Below are positions 1 through 10,400 of a stretch of DNA of 12,779 nt, in pieces. This stretch comes from Baffinella frigidus (lineage: Eukaryota > Cryptophyceae > Cryptomonadales > Baffinellaceae): assembly GCA_026770585.1 (NCBI GenBank), contig MU648259.1, forward strand, positions 1 through 12,779, written 5' to 3'. The notes beneath the pieces were generated by a model. That model did not search any database and was not told where the DNA came from. It saw nothing but the letters and a program-made list of their open reading frames with translations. The position numbers and the translations under genes were made by a program. Position 1 is the first letter of the stretch; every line of letters begins with the position of its first letter.

Positions 1-123
1 GACGAAATCTCGTACTTGTTGAACGGAAAGACCATGCTAAGAAAGCGTGTCAGTGGATGATTTCAGTGAGAAGATTTCGGAATTCCTTTTATACCCGTCC
101 AAAACGGTTACTCCCTAAATCAG

Positions 124-226
124 TCAACTCACGTGCAACGTTGGCTACGTCTACCCGAATTAGTCAACCTCGCGAGATCAATCAACTCACGTGCAGCGCT
201 GGCTACGTCTACCCGAATCAGTCAAC
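124..226. repeat. 45-bp direct repeat, two copies, 58-bp period
   Basis: Copy 1 spans 124-168 and copy 2 spans 182-226. They share TCAACTCACGTGCA...GGCTACGTCTACCCGAAT...AGTCAAC and differ at three positions by my count. They are separated by 13 bp. Each copy carries a CACGTG palindrome. No function is evident. A tandem array from a satellite or the terminal region of another mobile element would fit. Confidence 0.7.
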
Positions 227-324
227 TCTCCTCGTGCCAACTACCGACTTCCTTCAAAAGGATCCAAAGTCTACTTATGAAATGACGTAACGGAAAGTTT
301 GTAAACGCGTCAAAACCGTTAACA

Positions 325-486
325 ATGCTAAAGCCGTCTTCTAACTCGAATGATGACCAAGCATTAGCGAAAGCCAAAAGGAAGGGAGACGCTCACCGAC
401 GTTCTCGCCTAAAGCTTAAAGAAGAGAAGTTATCCTTCGCGTTCACCCCCCCCTTACGAAACAAAGGGAGACCAACTGCGAAATAA
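325..486 (+). CDS. Weak small ORF, 53 residues, basic
   Basis: An ATG at 325 opens a 54-codon frame ending in TAA at 484-486. The product begins MLKPSSNSNDDQALAKAKRK and is rich in Lys and Arg, with a helix-like charged middle. It is not recognised. It could be a fragment of a decayed retroelement gag or simply chance, given the length. No regulatory context is visible and I include it only because it is the best plus-strand ORF in the left region. Confidence 0.15.
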   Translation: MLKPSSNSNDDQALAKAKRKGDAHRRSRLKLKEEKLSFAFTPPLRNKGRPTAK

Positions 487-781
487 CCACATCTCACTTT
501 AAAATCCTTTTCCAAAAATGGATGGCTCCCTAGCTTTAAAGTCTGACGTTTTCCATTCATACGCCTGCCTTTATGAATCACTCGTTAAACTCAATACGCT
601 GACCTCGACCTTCCCTCTACCGGATTCGCTTCTCAAAGCGGTCTGAGCCTTTCAAGAGGTGAGCGATCCTTGAGAGACTATCACCACCTTGCGGCCTCCT
701 CCTGTGCAGGACTCTTCACGGAGCCGTCAAGCGCACCTTCTGACGTTCAACCACTATTCGTCCTCCGATGCGATTACGACT

Positions 782-936
782 CCACGCGTAGTGGCTCTCT
801 CTCTCTGCGTCTCGAGCGAGGGTGAGAGACCGACATGAGAGCTCAGGTTATGAGCTCGGAAGGCCGGATCGCCAAGCCACTTATGGCTTGGGGTTAACTT
901 GAGATCCCTCAACTTAAGAAGGCCTTACATGTAAGG
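782..936. repeat. Cluster of short inverted repeats (hairpin-forming)
   Basis: Five short inverted repeats follow closely: 782-794 (CCAC/GTGG), 839-857 (GAGCTC with 7-base loop), 872-891 (perfect 8-bp arms CCAAGCCA/TGGCTTGG, 4-base loop), 899-912 (TTGAG/CTCAA) and 923-936 (perfect 14-base palindrome CCTTACATGTAAGG). The 872-891 and 923-936 elements are the convincing ones. They could be structural RNA, a terminator-like element or the subterminal part of a small transposon. Nothing ties them to a gene. Confidence 0.45.
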
Positions 937-1141
937 GACTTGACGGAAAGTCAATCGGCAGCGTGAAGGGGACGTGATCATTAAAGGGAGAAGGAAATGG
1001 CTCCAAGGGTTCCTCGAGAATCCCTGGTTCCAGTTCTTTATCCAAGAATAATCCTGACACGAATCTCTCGTCTCCAGCGTCTGCGGTACCCTTGCCCCTC
1101 CTTGTGAGTAGGAATCCCCTGCTCACCTTCTGTACGCTCAC
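914..1141 (-). other. Stop-to-stop open frame, 75 codons, no ATG
   Basis: The minus-strand frame contains no ATG near its beginning and is preceded by TAA TAG. The translated part has an acidic, Pro-containing stretch (DKELEPGILEEPLEPFPSPF) that looks more protein-like than random. It might be a remnant exon or a piece of another element. There is no recognisable domain, and coding is not established. Confidence 0.12.
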
Positions 1142-1152
1142 CGAGCTCTATT

Positions 1153-1290
1153 AGCATCCGTCGTCCCCCCCATAAACACACACCAGCGTCCGTCTTCCCA
1201 CCCCCACACCTACCAGCGTCCGTCTTTCCCAGTTACCCCACATCAAACGTCCCCCCCCTCCCCACACACACACCCCAGCATCCGTTTCCC
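1153..1290. repeat. C-rich region with dispersed CAGC(G/A)TCCGT cores
   Basis: The core AGC(G/A)TCCGTC/T occurs at about 1153, 1184, 1214 and 1276, separated by C-rich and CA-rich spacer (several C runs and ACACACAC). The two central copies share CAGCGTCCGTCTT and lie 30 bp apart. The plus strand is C-rich here and G-rich on the other side of 1297, so the base-composition polarity flips. This may be either the outer part of the 3' UTR or a genomic minisatellite into which the element inserted. Confidence 0.6.
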
Positions 1291-1296
1291 TCCCTG

Positions 1297-1372
1297 GTGC
1301 ACATTAGTGGAGGCAGGGTGCACATTAGTGGTGTACATTAGTGGAGGCAGGGTGCACATTAGTGGAGGCAGG
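1297..1372 (-). repeat. Tandem 21-bp repeats, likely 3' tail of the element
   Basis: On the plus strand the unit is GTGCACATTAGTGGAGGCAGG. Copies lie at 1297-1317, 1318-1330 (13 bp, truncated), 1331-1351 (one change, GTGTAC) and 1352-1372. They begin about 30 bp downstream of the stop codon in the sense direction. Many LINEs end in short tandem repeats instead of poly(A), formed during primed reverse transcription, so this is the most likely 3' terminus. No AATAAA signal was seen between the stop codon and this repeat. Confidence 0.8.
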
Positions 1373-1401
1373 GTGGTTGCGGTGGAGGTTGGTGTGGGGT
1401 G

Positions 1402-4400
1402 TTAGGTTTCGCGACGGGCCCGTTTTGCTCGATTACTGGAGCCATTGGTGTTGCGCGGTCTGATGCGGTTTGTTTCATCAACGAATCCCTCTGGGCGGGG
1501 CCGCGGGGGGTCTGAGGGAGGGTGGGGGCAATGTTGCGCAAAATGGGTCCCTCTTTCCCAGCACATATTGCAGTACTGCCAGGGCTTGATGGGGTCAGGG
1601 GGAGGGGGTGGAGGTGGGGCTGAGGGGGGTGCTGTGGGTGTTGTGTTAGTGCGGCGTTGACGTTTTGGGGGAGGGGGGTCCTGGGTGGATGGTGTGCGTG
1701 TGCGAAGAAGCCTCCCGCCTGTACGAGGGGGGGGGCTTTGGAGTGGAGACGATGGTAAGGGTAATGGGGAGGGGGGGGGAGGTGGTGGGGGGTGGCGTGT
1801 GGGTTGTAGGTGGATGGAGGTGTTGGAGGCGGCGGCGGGTGGGGCATGTGGGTCGGTCTGGCGGTGGGGGGGGTGGGGTGCGTGTCGTACAGGGCGCGTG
1901 GCGGAGAAGTAATCAGCGAAAGGAACTGAGCAGAATTTATCTTTCTCGTGGTATGGTCCTGCAGGGGTGGTTACCTTCTTTGAGATTGCAGGTGTTGGCA
2001 GACACCAGACAACCAAGTTGGGGCTGGAGCCCCGCACGTTGATGGTTGGAGTGTGAGGTGGGGTAACTGCGTACGGGATGAGCCGTTCCCCTTTATAGAG
2101 GAATGGTTGGAGGGGTTGGAAACCCGGTTTCTCTCGAAATTGGGGTGAGTATGGAGCGGGGATATGGGCCGTTTCCAAATGGTTCAGGATGGCATTCCTG
2201 GCGTTAGGGCCTCTGATCTCAACCAGGACATATCTACGCAAGTAGAGGGCCAGGGTGTGTTTTCCTTGATCCTCGGGCAAGGGGGGTGAGGATGGGGGTA
2301 GGGGCCTGTCCACTGTGTGGAGTCGGTTAATGAAAGTTGGCAGTGCACACGTCCAGCATACAGCGGCTCCCTGAGAGAGATAGCGTGAGCGGACGTACGG
2401 GTGTGTGCTCTGCATTAGAGGTCCCCGGTGTCTTCCTAGGCGTACGTTATGGGTTTTCATGTATGTTTCAGAGGCTCGGTGCAGGGTGTTGGTACAGGAG
2501 TCCTTGGACTGAGACGGGAGGTCTCGTGCTGATACTCGGAGGAGCCATAGAGATGGTGTTGGGACGCCGCAGCATTCGCAAGGGGATGTAATGTTCAGGG
2601 GTCGGGGATCAAACATGGGGGGGGGTATGCCTTGCTTTTGTAGAAGGGAGGAGGTGATGAGTCTCTTCTGAAGTTCCGCCTCGTGGTATCCCCATAGGGA
2701 GGTAGCTGCTAGGGCAGTCATGACTCTAGTGATTGCTGTGCGGGAGACCCCGGCTCTGGATACTAGGAAAGGTGACAAGGCTGTGGGGAGGGTACCCGCC
2801 GGGAAGAAGAAGAAACTTCGTTGTTTCTTAGCTGGGAATTGCAAGAGGTCTGGGATGCCCTGGGTTGCAAGTTCGTGTAGAGAGGTGGCATCTGCGAAGG
2901 AGGCATGTTCGGATGGCGGCAGGTATGTTTGAAGGGTGTGTCCGGGGGGGAGCGTGCCTTTTCTGAGGAACCAGGCGGCGCAGAGGAAAGGTGCCATCGG
3001 GTCTTCTAGGGGGGGCGATGTTGATGTCTGTTGGTAGAGGGAGGAGAGGGAGAGTGACAAGGCGTACCGGGTAGGTTCGTGGTGATCTTGAGTTCTGGTA
3101 GGTCGAAGGAGCTTCGGGGGGTCGTGGGGGGGGTATGGGGAGAGGGAACCTTGGAGTGCCCGAGCGAGTTTCAGTAGTTGGGGGTGGCCGAGGGCGTGTT
3201 GCACCTGGTGTGGGTTGGGGTGGAAGAGAAGGAACTTTGTCACCCCCTTGGAGAGGCGTTCGGTGTCCCGTGGTGGAAAATCTGGGTGTGTCAGATCTGG
3301 TTGGGTGAAGCATAGTTCTTTTGGGTCCCATGAGATTTGAGAGGAGGGTGTGGCCACCCAGCCAGAGGGTGTACCCATGTGCAGAGCATTTGTGGGTAGC
3401 TGTAGGAAATTGCAGCTGAAGAGGTTGGCGTCCTTGTGTGAGGAGGTGTACTTTTCAAGGGTATTTGAGCCTGCGGTGCAGCCGAGGGCGAGGACAACAG
3501 TTTTCCCATGACGGGCTGTTTCTATGCATTTCTTTAGAAGGGCTTGTGTTACTGCTTCATCTTTTGCACGAAAGGCGACGAAAGCGCTGTAGTTCCAGGG
3601 GGTACAGTGCCAATTTGGGTCAGCAGGGTCGTCGATTAGTGCCGGGAAGTCTGCGAGGAAACGCTGTTGAGAGGCGGGGTTCTTGCCCAGGGTGGGGCGG
3701 AGCCAGGAGTGTGCGCGTCGATGTTGCGGGGGTAGGCCAGGGATGAGGGCGAGGGGGTCAGCGCAGGCCTGGCCCTCCAGTTTGTATAAATCGAACAGTA
3801 CCCGGGGTAGAAGGGCGGGGAGGACCATTGCCGGGGAGTCGTTGGCTAGGTCGATGCGTTCAGCGGAGAAGACCGCCAGGGTTGCTGTGCTGAAGGCTTG
3901 TGGGGAGTTGACGTCACGGAACAGGGGGTAGAGGTTTAGTAGTGTATCCAGAGGGATGTTGGCCGAGGGCGAGGGTGGGGCATTGCGTGCGCGGGATGGG
4001 ATGTGGGAGGTCCAGAAGGTCCCGGTCGATGGGGGTGGGGGGGGTGCGGGAGGGGGCTGCGTGCGGATGATCACACTTGTTAGCTGTGCAGTGGGGGCTT
4101 TGGAGAGCTGGAACAAGGTGTTTGCGTTCTGTAGGCGGGGTGTTGATGTCAGGTCGGACGGGATGCTCCGTTGTGAGGAAGGGTTCCACCAATTGTTGTG
4201 TCCGGTGTGGGCGAGGTGGTCAGCGATGCGTTGGTCTCCAAGATGGAAGAAGGGGGCGAGAGCTGGGCATTCGTAGCAAGTGTGGAAACGGTCATCAGAG
4301 TGGGTAGGGGACCATGAGAGATGACAGAGTGGGCACCTTTCATCCGTGTGTTGTGCTTTAAGGAGCTTGTTGGAGGCTGGTGGGAGGGAGGTTTTAAGGT

Positions 4401-7400
4401 GTCTGGAGCATGAGGGCATGCGACCTAGAGCGGCCCGGAAACCAGCGGCGGCGACGTTGGCTGGGACTAGGTTGGGGGCGGTTCCTTTGGAGGGTCCATC
4501 TGCGAGGCCTTGGAGAATAAGTTTGGGAACAAAGTCACATGTTTGGAGTGTTGCTGGGGTGGCATGGAGGGGGCGCACGAGGGAGGAGAGTGCCAGCCGT
4601 TCTTTCAGTCTGTTGCGGGGGTCATGGAAAACTGCTCCGTTGAGGAGGAGGGCTAGGGAGTGGCGTTGTGGTAAGTCAGGTGTGGGGTCTGTTGGTGGGG
4701 GAATGGTAGTCTGGGGTTGGAAGAGGGCCGAGTAGTACGTCGCATCCCGAGATCGCCCTCCCCAGGTAACTGCTTTTGCCCCGAGGTCGAGGACGTTATT
4801 CATCAAGGACATGTTTTCGGTTTTTCGTGGGTCATCTGGGGCTAGGTCGTGGTAGCAGTTTACATGTGCCGTCGTGAGGGGGATACCCAAAGTTTTAAGT
4901 TGCTGTAGGGCGTTCTCCATTTCTACATGGGCATGGTGAAGAGGGTTCAGCGCTCTGGATCGGGAGGAAGGTGGTCTGGGGGTTGGAGGAGATATCAGGT
5001 CCAGTGCTCTCTGGCAGTCCGAGGACCAGCAGACGTTGCCTCCTGGGGGGAAGGGAGGCTCTTGGAGCCGCCGTACGTGTCCAACGGCAGCGCGAATGGC
5101 TGGTGGTAGGCAGACGGCCTCTGTAATTGAGGCATCAGCGGCACAGTCCCCGGGAATGGGTAGTCGGGAGGCGTCCCCCAGGAGGGGCCAGTAGTCATGG
5201 TCAAGAAATAGCCAGGCAATTCCCATACGAGGTAGAGTTTCCAGACCTGAGTGGTGTACGGAGCAGGATGACATGGTGTTAGCCAGGTGTGTGCGTAGGG
5301 CGAGGTCCGTGGGATAACATTCCGCGCAGAAGCATCGGTTTGTTGTGGTTGGGGGTGGTCGGTCTTCCAGCCGCCAGGAGTCGGAACCAGCGGGAGGCAG
5401 GTTGGAGATCACTGTCTGCCATGTGTTAGGTGAAAAGGGCGGGGTGCGTGGCCTTTGGGTGTGGTAGGGGGATATTTGGAGGTGCACTGCCCGGAGTGGT
5501 GGGGGGTCGTGGGATTTTATGTATTCCCATTGCAGGGCGAGGGCGAAGCTGAAATAGCAGGAGCCAACTGATTTGAAATTGGTGTCTACAGGGCCAGGAT
5601 ATGGATCCTCGCAGAGGGCATCAATGAGATCGAGAGGTTTGCTCGAGCCTTGTTTTACGTGATTGGGGCAAAGGGGTTTGAAGTGGTAATGAGTTTTCAG
5701 GGCGTCCCATTCCTGGCTGCCGAGTATAGCGCGTAGCTGTTGAGCTGAGGACAAGGTTGTTTGCACATACGTGTCGATCGAGGTAAGTGACTCCGGGGGT
5801 GGGGATGGTGGCCAGGCCGGCCAGGTTTCAGGTTGTGGGGGGCAGCTAGGGGTGGCAGGCCACCAGATTTGGGAATCATCGTTGAGAAGGAGAAGTGTCC
5901 AGGTTCTGTAGTCAACATGTGTATTATAGTCAGAAAGTGTGCAGTTTTTAAGACAGGGGTCATCTAAGGGGTGAAATGTAGGGGGAATGTTTTCTGGGAG
6001 ATCTTGCGGTCTGAATAGCAGAGGTGAGGGTGGGTATGGTTTCCCGCCTGCGAGAGGTTTTGGGGGGTGCAGGTTGGGGTCCGCCAGGAAGAAGGGAACC
6101 ACTTCCAGGTTTTCCTCGTTTTGGAGGTCAGCGTAGGTAAGGTACCATCCCGGGGAAGGTGTTGGTGCGTATGGTGCCGTGTTCGGAGAAGTGAACCAGT
6201 AAAGCCAGAAGTAAACGACCGGGACACCACGTGGGCCTAGTGTGGGGCTCTTTGTATCTAGTAGGGACTGCCGGTGTGAGGCCCGCAAGTCGTGTAACAC
6301 TGTGGGAAAGGGTGTGTGTGGGGGGGTGTTGGGGGGGAGCCAAGTCGGCGGGTCAAATGTGGGGCTCGGAGCAAGTGTGGAGTATTTTTCTGAGAGGTTC
6401 AGGTTGGGCAACTTTGGTAGGAGGGATCCATCACTGCATATGTAAAAAGTTGCTCGTGGTGGTGCTTTTGGTCTAGTAATATTGCCGGCCCAAAGGGTGA
6501 GGAAGCGGGGGCAGGGTGAGCGGGGGCGGATTGCCTGGTCAGGATCGGCTAAGGGGGGGAGGGGGTTGGGGGACTGGATGTAAGCTAGGATTTCGGAGTT
6601 TGGAATATGAGGGGGGTGAGTGTGGACGAAGGGTGCGGGGGTGTGGGGGTTGGTTTGCGGGGGTGGTGGAAGCAGGGGTGTGAGGTGTGGGCGGTTCAGA
6701 GCCAACAGGCCTATTGCATGTGTAGAGAGGCGCAGGTGTTTCCATGCTGTTTCCAGGTTGGAGAGCAGGGTCGGTGATTCGGGGACATTTCTGAGGTACG
6801 GGTGTTGGGTGGGGGGAAAATCGCCTGGGAGGGCCAGACGGTAAACGAGAGAGGTGCAGTTTGCGATGGCGCGTGAGTGGTGCATCATGAGGTCTTGTTC
6901 TGCGGAAGTCTGTGACGTGTTGGGGTCCGTTTCCTGTGATACTGGGATTGGGGATATTGTGAGGCCCACCGAGGCCATGAGTTGTAGCCGGTTCCATCCC
7001 GGTGTTGGTGGTTCCTTTCGGTGGAGATTGTGTGGGGGGGCTGGTGGTGGTGGCATGAGGTTGAGGAGACCGGATGCACGGACCCAGGGGTGGGAACTCC
7101 TGATATTGGACAAGAGAGTGTTTGTCTGGCGGTGGATGAGGGTGGCGCGGGGGGAGGGGAAGCCGAGTCCCCCGTGTTCAAGCGGGGTGAAGATGTGTTG
7201 GAGCAGGGGTGTTGCAGCGAGTTTAGTGAGGCCAAGAGTTTGTAGTGCTAATTCGGCGACAGCGGTGGTGACTTCCTCGAGGAATTCTGCAAGAGGGGCG
7301 CCGAAGAGCAGTTTGTAAGTGATTGTAGGCAACAGGATAGATTGTACTGCTTCCCTGAGATGTTGAAGGGAGGGTTCTCGTATGTAGACTGTGCGTTTGA

Positions 7401-10400
7401 AATTGGCCAGGGTTTTCTTCAATTCGATCAGGAGACGGCTGTGACAATGACCCGGGAGATCGGTATGTGGGTTATCAGGGTCCGGGGCAGGGAGGTGTTG
7501 GAGCCATGCTCCAAGGAAGCAAATGGCTTGTGTAGGTGGAAGGAGGGCGATGGGTTGGTAGCCATAGTTTCCTTTTGCGTCGAGGGCGAGGATGGAGATT
7601 GGCTGGTCCGGGGCCGGTACTCCTGGTGGAAGGATGATGTTGCCTTTAGGGCCGTTATTGCGCATGGACAGGGTACTCTGGGACATGGTACAGTATTTGA
7701 CAGATTTGAGGAGGCCGTCGAGGGTTGTGTCTATTGGTGTTGTGTCGTCAGCATACGCAAAGTCTTGAATGTTTATGAAGGGGGATTGGGAGGGTGTGTG
7801 TGCGGGGTTGGGTAGTGGGTACCCAGGTCCTCCATATGTGTGCATCATGGTGAGGACGAGGTTATGGAGTGCCAAAAAGAAGGCTGGAGAGATTGGGTCT
7901 CCTTGATGGTTTCCGGAGTTGAGGGTGACGTATCGTTGTGGGTTTTGATCGGAATTTCCGGAGTAGGCTGTTTGGACAGTCCGAGTGTGTCCTGCTAGTG
8001 TGTGTTTTACATATTGTAGGAAGTCAGGCGGAGCTCCCATGAACGCAAAGGCGATCATCAGCCAGCGGTGTGATGCAGTGTCAAATGCTTCCATACCATC
8101 CAGATTGGCTATGTACAGGGGCGGGGCTTGTGGGGTGTGGGAGTGGTGCAGGGCTGTGTCAAGGATTGAGGCTGGGTTTTCAGTGTTGCCTCCGTGACAG
8201 AAACCAGATTGGTCCATGGTCAGGCGGGAGAATTTGTCGTAGAGGGTGATGAGGCGGTCTGCAATAGTAGAGGATACCAGTTTGTAGAGGGGTTCGAGCA
8301 GGGTGATGGCCCGGAAGCGGTAGCTGTCTTTGCCCAGCGGGCTGACGACCCCGTGTCTGTGGTTTGGGGTGAGGTGGCCTTGGAACATGCCATTTGTCAC
8401 TTGTACCAGGAAGTCATGAAACCAGGCAGGTGAGTGCAGGAGGTGTTCTCGGGTTACACCGAGGGCACCCCCGGTTTTGTTCGAAGGCAGGTTTCTCAAT
8501 GCCTTGGCCAAGTGTGTTCCGTCATTGAATGGCAGGCGGATATCGCTGAAGGCTTGTTGGAGGGCTTTGTGTTTGGGGCATCCTGGAGGTGGGGAGGGTG
8601 GTGCCCATGTCTCCAGGAATTCATGTTGGTGTTCTTCTATTGCTTGGGCTGTCAGGGAAGCTTCTGTTGAGAAGGAGTTTACCCACTGGTTCCATGTGGT
8701 TTGGGCGAGGGACAGTCCTAGTTTCAGTAGGTTAATGTGTGAGAAAATGGGGAGCCATGAGCTTTCGTTTGTGGCGGGGAGAGGTGGGAGGTCGAGATAT
8801 GCTTCCCCTACTGTTGAGGTTCGTGGAAGGTCCAGTGGTCTGGTGTAGGCGAAGAGTCCCGTGTGCGATATAGCTAGTATTTTTCGTTCTGTCATCTCCA
8901 CGGGCAAGGGTGTCATTGTGATGTCGGTGTCCAGGGTCGGGTTTAGAGGGAGGGCACAGTGCCAGACTTGGAGGTGCGCGTCCGGGAACGCGCGGGATAC
9001 GAGAACGGAGTCTCCTTTCCACGTGGCGAGGTCGAGAACCATGTTGAGTGCCTGTTTGGAGGGTGGGGTCTCCTTTGTGGAGATAGGGAGGTGCCAGAGG
9101 GTGGATTCACGTTGGCCGGGGACGGTCAGCACAGCCAACGTTCCTGAATGGTTGAGGGACATGAGTGCCGAGTGCGAGGACAGGTTCTTTTTGGGGTCTG
9201 GATGAAGGCGGGAGATTGTTTGGGTTAGGGGGCGAGAGGGTTGGGGCTGCAGCTTGATTGTGTGTAGGTGTGTGGGGGGGTCCAAAGATTTGGTGGTGAG
9301 GGCGGGGAGGAGTTGGAACAGTTCCAGGGTTGGGGCGGAGGTGTAAATTATTAACCGGAGGCCATTTGCAGAGGTTGCCATGGCGTGGGCGGGGGCGGAG
9401 GTAGGGATTTCTATATCGTGTAGGGAAGGGAGGGAGGGGCCTGGTGCAGGGGTTTCTGTGTCCTGCTGGGATGGGGGGGAAGGGTCTTTGTTGGGGCGGT
9501 TTCTGGGTTTTTCGGGGAGGGTGAGGTGTAGTTTTGATGCTTGGTTGTGAGGGGGCCAGGTGTGCGAGTTTTCGGATTCCTCCGGCGAAGTGGTGTATGC
9601 CAGGAGTAGGGTCGCGGGGTGTTCAACGAATGTGAAGCATGTGACGTGTTCGATGGATAAGGAGGGTTTTTCGGGCTTTGAGTACATGGTGGGGGTCAGT
9701 TTTGTCAGGCTGAGGGATCCTTTGGAGGACAAGGAAACAATGCATTCTGAGGAAGGTGGGCTTTTTATCGAGATTATTGGCGATTGCTGGGTATGTATGA
9801 GGAGTGATATTTCTTGGTTGCCATGTGTTGCAAGTCGCAGTTCCTTGGGGTTTTTCTGGGAAGGGTAGATAACTGAGTTATAGATAGGTAGGAAGGTCAC
9901 CAGGGGGTTGTATGTTGCTTCAAGATGGCTGAAAGTCGGTGGTGGGGCACTGGTCGGTTCGCGTGGTATGCCTGCGAAGATGCCAGGGGGGGGCAGGCGC
10001 GAGGTGTCTATGGTAGGTGGTTGAGGGTCAGGCGCGTTATTTTGAGGGGGTGCTTGGAGGAGCGGCAACAAAGAGGCGAGGATGGCTGGAGGAGTCGACA
10101 GTGGGCTGTTGTTACTATGCAGGGCTGTTTCTGCCATAGCAACTAGGCATTGGGAAGCTTGGACCGAGGGGAGGGATGACAGACACCATACAGCTATTGC
10201 GGGGTGAGGTATGCGTGCCCCCGCTTTGATGGCGGAGTGTACCGCCGGAGAGAGCGGGGGAAGGGAAGCAGACCAGAGGTCAGGCGGTGTAGTCGAGGTG
10301 AGTAGTGTCGTGGCTGAGGAGAGAGATTCGAGTGTTGTTGATCGTGCCGTTTCGGCTTGTGCCTGGTCTGTGATTAGGGCAGGGAGGCCCGATGGCAGGG

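Larger units (their letters stand above)
1..1150. other. Left flank without identifiable gene
   Basis: Composition is roughly balanced, unlike the G-rich plus strand from 1297 onward. Apart from the 45-bp direct repeat, the hairpin cluster and the two weak small ORFs, I see no tRNA, rRNA, domain-bearing ORF, promoter or terminator. A CT microsatellite-like stretch lies at about 795-806. It is probably host intergenic DNA or part of an older, unrelated repeat. Confidence 0.5.

Noticed and set aside
100-240. CRISPR-like array from the repeated 45-bp units
   Set aside because: Only two imperfect copies with a 13-bp spacer are present, in a eukaryotic-type context and with no cas genes.
1-1140. 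rRNA or tRNA gene in the left flank
   Set aside because: I found no conserved rRNA core sequence or tRNA B-box/cloverleaf. The hairpins are too short and not arranged as a tRNA.
1359-1847. 162-codon minus-strand ORF rich in Pro and His overlapping the C-terminal tail
   Set aside because: It lies in another frame of the same C-rich DNA and its low-complexity composition is what a frame shift of a Pro-rich coding region produces.
2828-3331. 167-codon minus-strand ORF inside the C-terminal extension
   Set aside because: It is an alternative frame of the long ORF with Pro/Arg/Thr low complexity and no domain.
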